DNA of 17,249 nucleotides, taken from NCBI GenBank assembly GCA_964546145.1, contig CAZJIU010000047.1, forward strand, positions 1-17,249, given 5' to 3'. The notes under the pieces are model-generated. The model saw only the letters and a list, made by a program, of their open reading frames with translations, was not told the DNA's origin and ran no database searches. Of the stretch, positions 14,514-17,249 are shown one piece after another; position 1 is the first letter of the stretch, and every line of letters starts with the position of its first letter. Origin of the DNA: CAZAKO01 sp964546145. Its GTDB lineage: Bacteria > Fidelibacterota > UBA2242. A program made the translations under genes and the position numbers.

Positions 14514-16088
14514 TTATTCGATTCTGAACCAGTCGAAATCCGCATAGCCTTTACTGTGGAGCATATTGGGATTGACATTGAACAATCCGACTTTTGCCCC
14601 AATCCAGCGACCTTTAGTGGTGCTAAACGGCTTACCGATTGGGTTGAATTTATTGCCATCCAGACTATAATAAAATAAGCATTGACCGGCGTCGTTAACC
14701 GTAACTTTCAATTGACATTTGGTTGTGTTTATCGGCACTGCTTCGACTAATTCCGTTGCGTCATTTTCACGGTCATAAGTACCGATGTACATTCCGACAA
14801 TCAGTCCCTGTTCGGTTTTACTCAGGGCGACGAATGCCCACTTTTCGCCCATGACCACCAATCCCGCTTTCTCATTGGTCTGGTCGGGCTTCATGGTAAC
14901 TTCCGTCGTTGCCGAGAAAGCCGGAGAGGGAAATTTCTGCAACAGCAGATTGGGGACAAACCACAAATTGCCATTCTGGGTCAGGTTTCGAACACTGTAG
15001 AGGCGCAAGCAGCCGGGATTCTCTGAGAGCGAATACCACTTATCTTGGGGATTGGCGTGCCACTGCCACTGCAGTCCTAATTTAGCAGAATCGAATTCAT
15101 CTGAAGTCTGGGGTATAGTGACTGGATAACTTTTTCCCACATTGGGTTTTTGATATTCCACAACCGGTTCGCCGATACCGTCATTATCGAGATCAACTCC
15201 CATCAGCGGCCAGCCGTCCTGCCAGTGAACTGGCTCTAAGTGCACGATACGACCATAGGCTCCTCGATCCTGAAAGTGCATAAACCACCACTCACCCTTT
15301 TGCGTTTCTACTATTCCTCCCTGATGAGGACCGTTGATGGCGGTGTCACCCTGATGGAGTACGATTTTGTCTTCATAAGGTCCGTAGATATTTTTTGAAC
15401 GCAAGACAGTCTGCCAGCCGGTCGGGACTCCACCGGCAGGCGCCAGGATGTAGTAGTAACCATCTTTCTTTAAAAACTTTGGGCCCTCGATTGTAGGCTG
15501 TTGATTGACATTATGATAGATAATCGTCCCGTTATCGAGAAGTTTTTTCCCGTCGGGAGTCATACGATGTAAATATAGGATGTCGGCCCGCAGCTTGCTC
15601 CGCACGAGATAAGCATTGCCGTCGTCATCCCAGACCGGGCAGGGATCTTCCCACATTTCTACCGCTACTACCTGCTCCAGCTGCCACGGACCGGCGGGAT
15701 TCTCAGCCGTTGCCACAAATAATCCTTCAAATGGCGTACAGAAATAGACATGGAACAGCCCGTTGTGAAATCGGATTGAGGGCGCCCAAGAACCCTCGCC
15801 ATGCGCCGGTTTGTCATATTTTTCGAAGGGTAATTTATCATAAACATGTCCAACAATTGTCCAGTTGACCAGATCGCGGGAATGGAGCACCGGGATTCCG
15901 GGCATGCAGTTAAAACTCGAAGCAACCAGGTAGTAGTCATCATTTACCCTGATAACATCCGGATCGGAATAGTCAGCGAACAAAATCGGATTTTTATAAT
16001 TTCCATCTCCCAGATCAGGTACCCAGCTCTGAGCGGCAGTACTTAATGTCAGTGAAAGTAAAATAATACTAATCGGTTTTAATTTCAT
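14514..16088 (-). CDS. GH43 family exported beta-xylosidase / alpha-L-arabinofuranosidase
   Basis: A 524-residue protein with a signal peptide (MKLKPISIILLSLTLSTAAQ, cleavage near residue 19-20), an N-terminal five-bladed GH43 propeller (about 30-320) and a C-terminal concanavalin-like beta-sandwich (about 333-523, from SDEFDSAKLGLQWQWHANP). The inverting catalytic triad is complete: base D42 in ADYSDPDVIRV, pKa modulator D148 in WEDPCPVWDDDG, and acid E201 in PTIEGPKF. This two-domain arrangement is typical of beta-xylosidases and arabinofuranosidases acting on (arabino)xylan. Export suggests it trims chains before uptake. The ATG at 16088 has AAAAGGT about 10 nt upstream. It begins 30 bp after GH31 and ends 15 nt before the GH67 start, indicating one operon. 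Specificity between xylosidase and arabinofuranosidase cannot be read from sequence. Confidence 0.92.
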   Translation of the reverse strand: MKLKPISIILLSLTLSTAAQSWVPDLGDGNYKNPILFADYSDPDVIRVNDDYYLVASSFNCMPGIPVLHSRDLVNWTIVGHVYDKLPFEKYDKPAHGEGSWAPSIRFHNGLFHVYFCTPFEGLFVATAENPAGPWQLEQVVAVEMWEDPCPVWDDDGNAYLVRSKLRADILYLHRMTPDGKKLLDNGTIIYHNVNQQPTIEGPKFLKKDGYYYILAPAGGVPTGWQTVLRSKNIYGPYEDKIVLHQGDTAINGPHQGGIVETQKGEWWFMHFQDRGAYGRIVHLEPVHWQDGWPLMGVDLDNDGIGEPVVEYQKPNVGKSYPVTIPQTSDEFDSAKLGLQWQWHANPQDKWYSLSENPGCLRLYSVRNLTQNGNLWFVPNLLLQKFPSPAFSATTEVTMKPDQTNEKAGLVVMGEKWAFVALSKTEQGLIVGMYIGTYDRENDATELVEAVPINTTKCQLKVTVNDAGQCLFYYSLDGNKFNPIGKPFSTTKGRWIGAKVGLFNVNPNMLHSKGYADFDWFRIE

Positions 16089-16118
16089 TAGCGATTTACC
16101 TTTTAGTTTTCATGATGC

Positions 16119-17249
16119 TTAAAAAATTTCCAACTTGATTGGAGTATTTTTCTCAAGGTCAATTTGAATTATGCTCCGGCTTTCTTCGAAAATATAATTC
16201 GCAGCGGAGTCGTTGAGCAACACTTTTGCCGTTCTTTTAACGACTCTGATCTCAATCCTGACTTGACTCAGTATTGGTTCGGAAGTGAATCTAATTTTCC
16301 CGCGCTGATTGGTGAGCTTCATCGTTTTTTCGGAATCGTTATCCAAGTAGTCAACATAATTAAAAGTAGTTTGCTCACCACTTTCGCCGGGTGTCAAGTG
16401 AATCGTAATTGATTCGTTACCGGTAAGATCACCTTGCCAGATTTTCGAATTGCCCCGGAAAATGTCGCCGGTGAGGTAGATGGAATTGGCTTTGAGGAAA
16501 ATTGGCGTAGCGTCCAGCGGTACGTTTTGTTTAATTGTTTTAGGTCCTACGTATTCGGTTTGGGGATTGTGAAAGTCGTACCATTTGCCCTGCGGCAGGT
16601 AGATTTCCCGCTGATTGGTTTCTGTAAAAACTGGCGCAATCAGGAAAGCGTCGCCGAAAATGTATTCATCCCAGATTGCATAAGTGTTTGCATCCTCGGG
16701 ATACACATAGGTTAAAGGTTTCATGATGACGCCGTTTTTATAGGAGGTATTTGCGCAGGAGTAAATATACGGCAACAGCGCCATGCGCCACTGGCAGACA
16801 TTACGGAAAGTATTCTGCAACTTTTCCGGGTACTTCCACGGTGGGCGATCTTCGCCACTACCGCCGGAGCCATCAATCTTGACCTCGAACATGCCGTTCC
16901 AGACACTCCACTGCAACCAGCGGATGTAGAGTTTTTCGTCAATTCGCCCCTCACCCAGATAACCGCCGGTATCATTACCCCAGACCGGAAAGCCCATAAA
17001 GCCACAGCGCATTGCATTTGCCTGGCTGCCTGCTATACCCAGCCAGTTGGAGCGGCTGTCGCCACCCCAGATGGCGCTGAGATAGGGCTGCGTCCGATGA
17101 AATGCGGCGCGCGCAAAGTTGAACTGATCTTTGCCGTATGCTCGTGAGAGGAAATCTCCAATGACTTTGGAATAAAGAAAGACATATTTATTGCGCGATT
17201 CCGATTCGCTAATCGGCTCGAACCATTTTGCCGTCAAGGGGAAATTCTC
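16119..17249 (-). CDS. GH31 family glycosidase, C-terminal part (possible alpha-xylosidase)
   Basis: The last 376 residues of a GH31 protein (usually 650-800); the N-terminal domain and the nucleophile segment lie beyond the right window edge. The acid/base is visible as D64 of the fragment in AIWGGDSRSNW, followed by GFPVWGNDTGGYLGEG, the usual barrel strand of the family. The barrel ends near fragment residue 195, and two beta-sandwich domains follow, with EIYLPQGKWYDF and VPLDATPIFLKANSIY typical of the proximal one. Where most GH31 enzymes have R-x-H-G before a PW motif, this one reads VKIDGSGGSGEDRPPW, so the substrate pocket may differ. Neighbouring GH43 and GH67 suggest an alpha-xylosidase or side-chain enzyme, but alpha-glucosidase or another specificity is possible. 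The frame runs open to the edge; a signal peptide cannot be assessed. First visible gene of the right operon. Confidence 0.88.
   Translation of the reverse strand, partial: ENFPLTAKWFEPISESESRNKYVFLYSKVIGDFLSRAYGKDQFNFARAAFHRTQPYLSAIWGGDSRSNWLGIAGSQANAMRCGFMGFPVWGNDTGGYLGEGRIDEKLYIRWLQWSVWNGMFEVKIDGSGGSGEDRPPWKYPEKLQNTFRNVCQWRMALLPYIYSCANTSYKNGVIMKPLTYVYPEDANTYAIWDEYIFGDAFLIAPVFTETNQREIYLPQGKWYDFHNPQTEYVGPKTIKQNVPLDATPIFLKANSIYLTGDIFRGNSKIWQGDLTGNESITIHLTPGESGEQTTFNYVDYLDNDSEKTMKLTNQRGKIRFTSEPILSQVRIEIRVVKRTAKVLLNDSAANYIFEESRSIIQIDLEKNTPIKLEIF

Noticed and set aside
17235..17237. TTG at 17237 as the start of a 372-residue protein
   Set aside because: The frame stays open to the window edge and the residues are interior GH31 sequence; this is a Leu codon in a truncated gene.
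1..17249. CRISPR arrays, tRNA or rRNA genes, integrase or transposase genes
   Set aside because: None seen on either strand. The only repeat structure of note is the inverted-repeat unit at 3083-3297.

Overview
The window is a plant-hemicellulose (glucuronoxylan-type) utilisation locus from an unidentified bacterium. Two features suggest a Gram-negative-type cell envelope: several glycosidases carry Sec signal peptides, and one has a lipoprotein-like leader. Base composition is moderate, many genes have recognisable AGGAG-type ribosome sites, and no SusC/SusD genes are visible. A run of exactly 100 N at 8443-8542 marks a scaffold gap, as in a draft or metagenome assembly. The sequence does not allow a taxon to be named. 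An FCB-group lineage is possible but this is a guess.

The left block (1-7490) lies on the minus strand and reads leftward from a 452-bp AT-rich region. Its order is an intracellular GH10 xylanase, a PfkB-family sugar kinase, a GH3 enzyme of the NagZ type, a GH116 beta-glycosidase, and the start of a GPH-family sugar:cation symporter cut by the window edge. None of the four enzymes has a signal peptide, so this is the cytoplasmic arm: import of oligosaccharides, then cleavage and phosphorylation inside the cell. Between the GH3 and GH116 genes lies a 215-bp insert bounded by 26-bp inverted repeats. It encodes an internally deleted remnant of a GxxExxY-family protein (PD-(D/E)XK nuclease superfamily). 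I consider this the most unusual object in the window.

The central block (7943-10924) lies on the plus strand. It holds the N-terminal part of a short-chain dehydrogenase (probable fructuronate reductase), the assembly gap, mannonate dehydratase UxuA lacking its N-terminus, and a membrane sensor with seven predicted helices, a PAS domain and a C-terminal four-cysteine motif but no kinase. The open frame spanning SDR and UxuA is an artefact of the N run: two genes are involved and several hundred bases are missing.

The right block (11003-17249) lies on the minus strand: GH31 (N-terminal part outside the window), GH43, GH67 alpha-glucuronidase and GH105, closely spaced like an operon. GH43 and GH67 have Sec signals and GH105 a probable lipoprotein signal, so this is the extracytoplasmic arm.

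A working model is that the exported GH43, GH67, GH105 and possibly GH31 trim side chains and uronic acids. Xylo-oligosaccharides would enter through the GPH symporter and be cut by GH10, GH116 and GH3. (4-O-methyl)glucuronate would feed, after an isomerase not seen here, into fructuronate, mannonate (SDR) and 2-keto-3-deoxygluconate (UxuA). The PfkB kinase could phosphorylate that product or another sugar. No DNA-binding regulator is encoded in the window.
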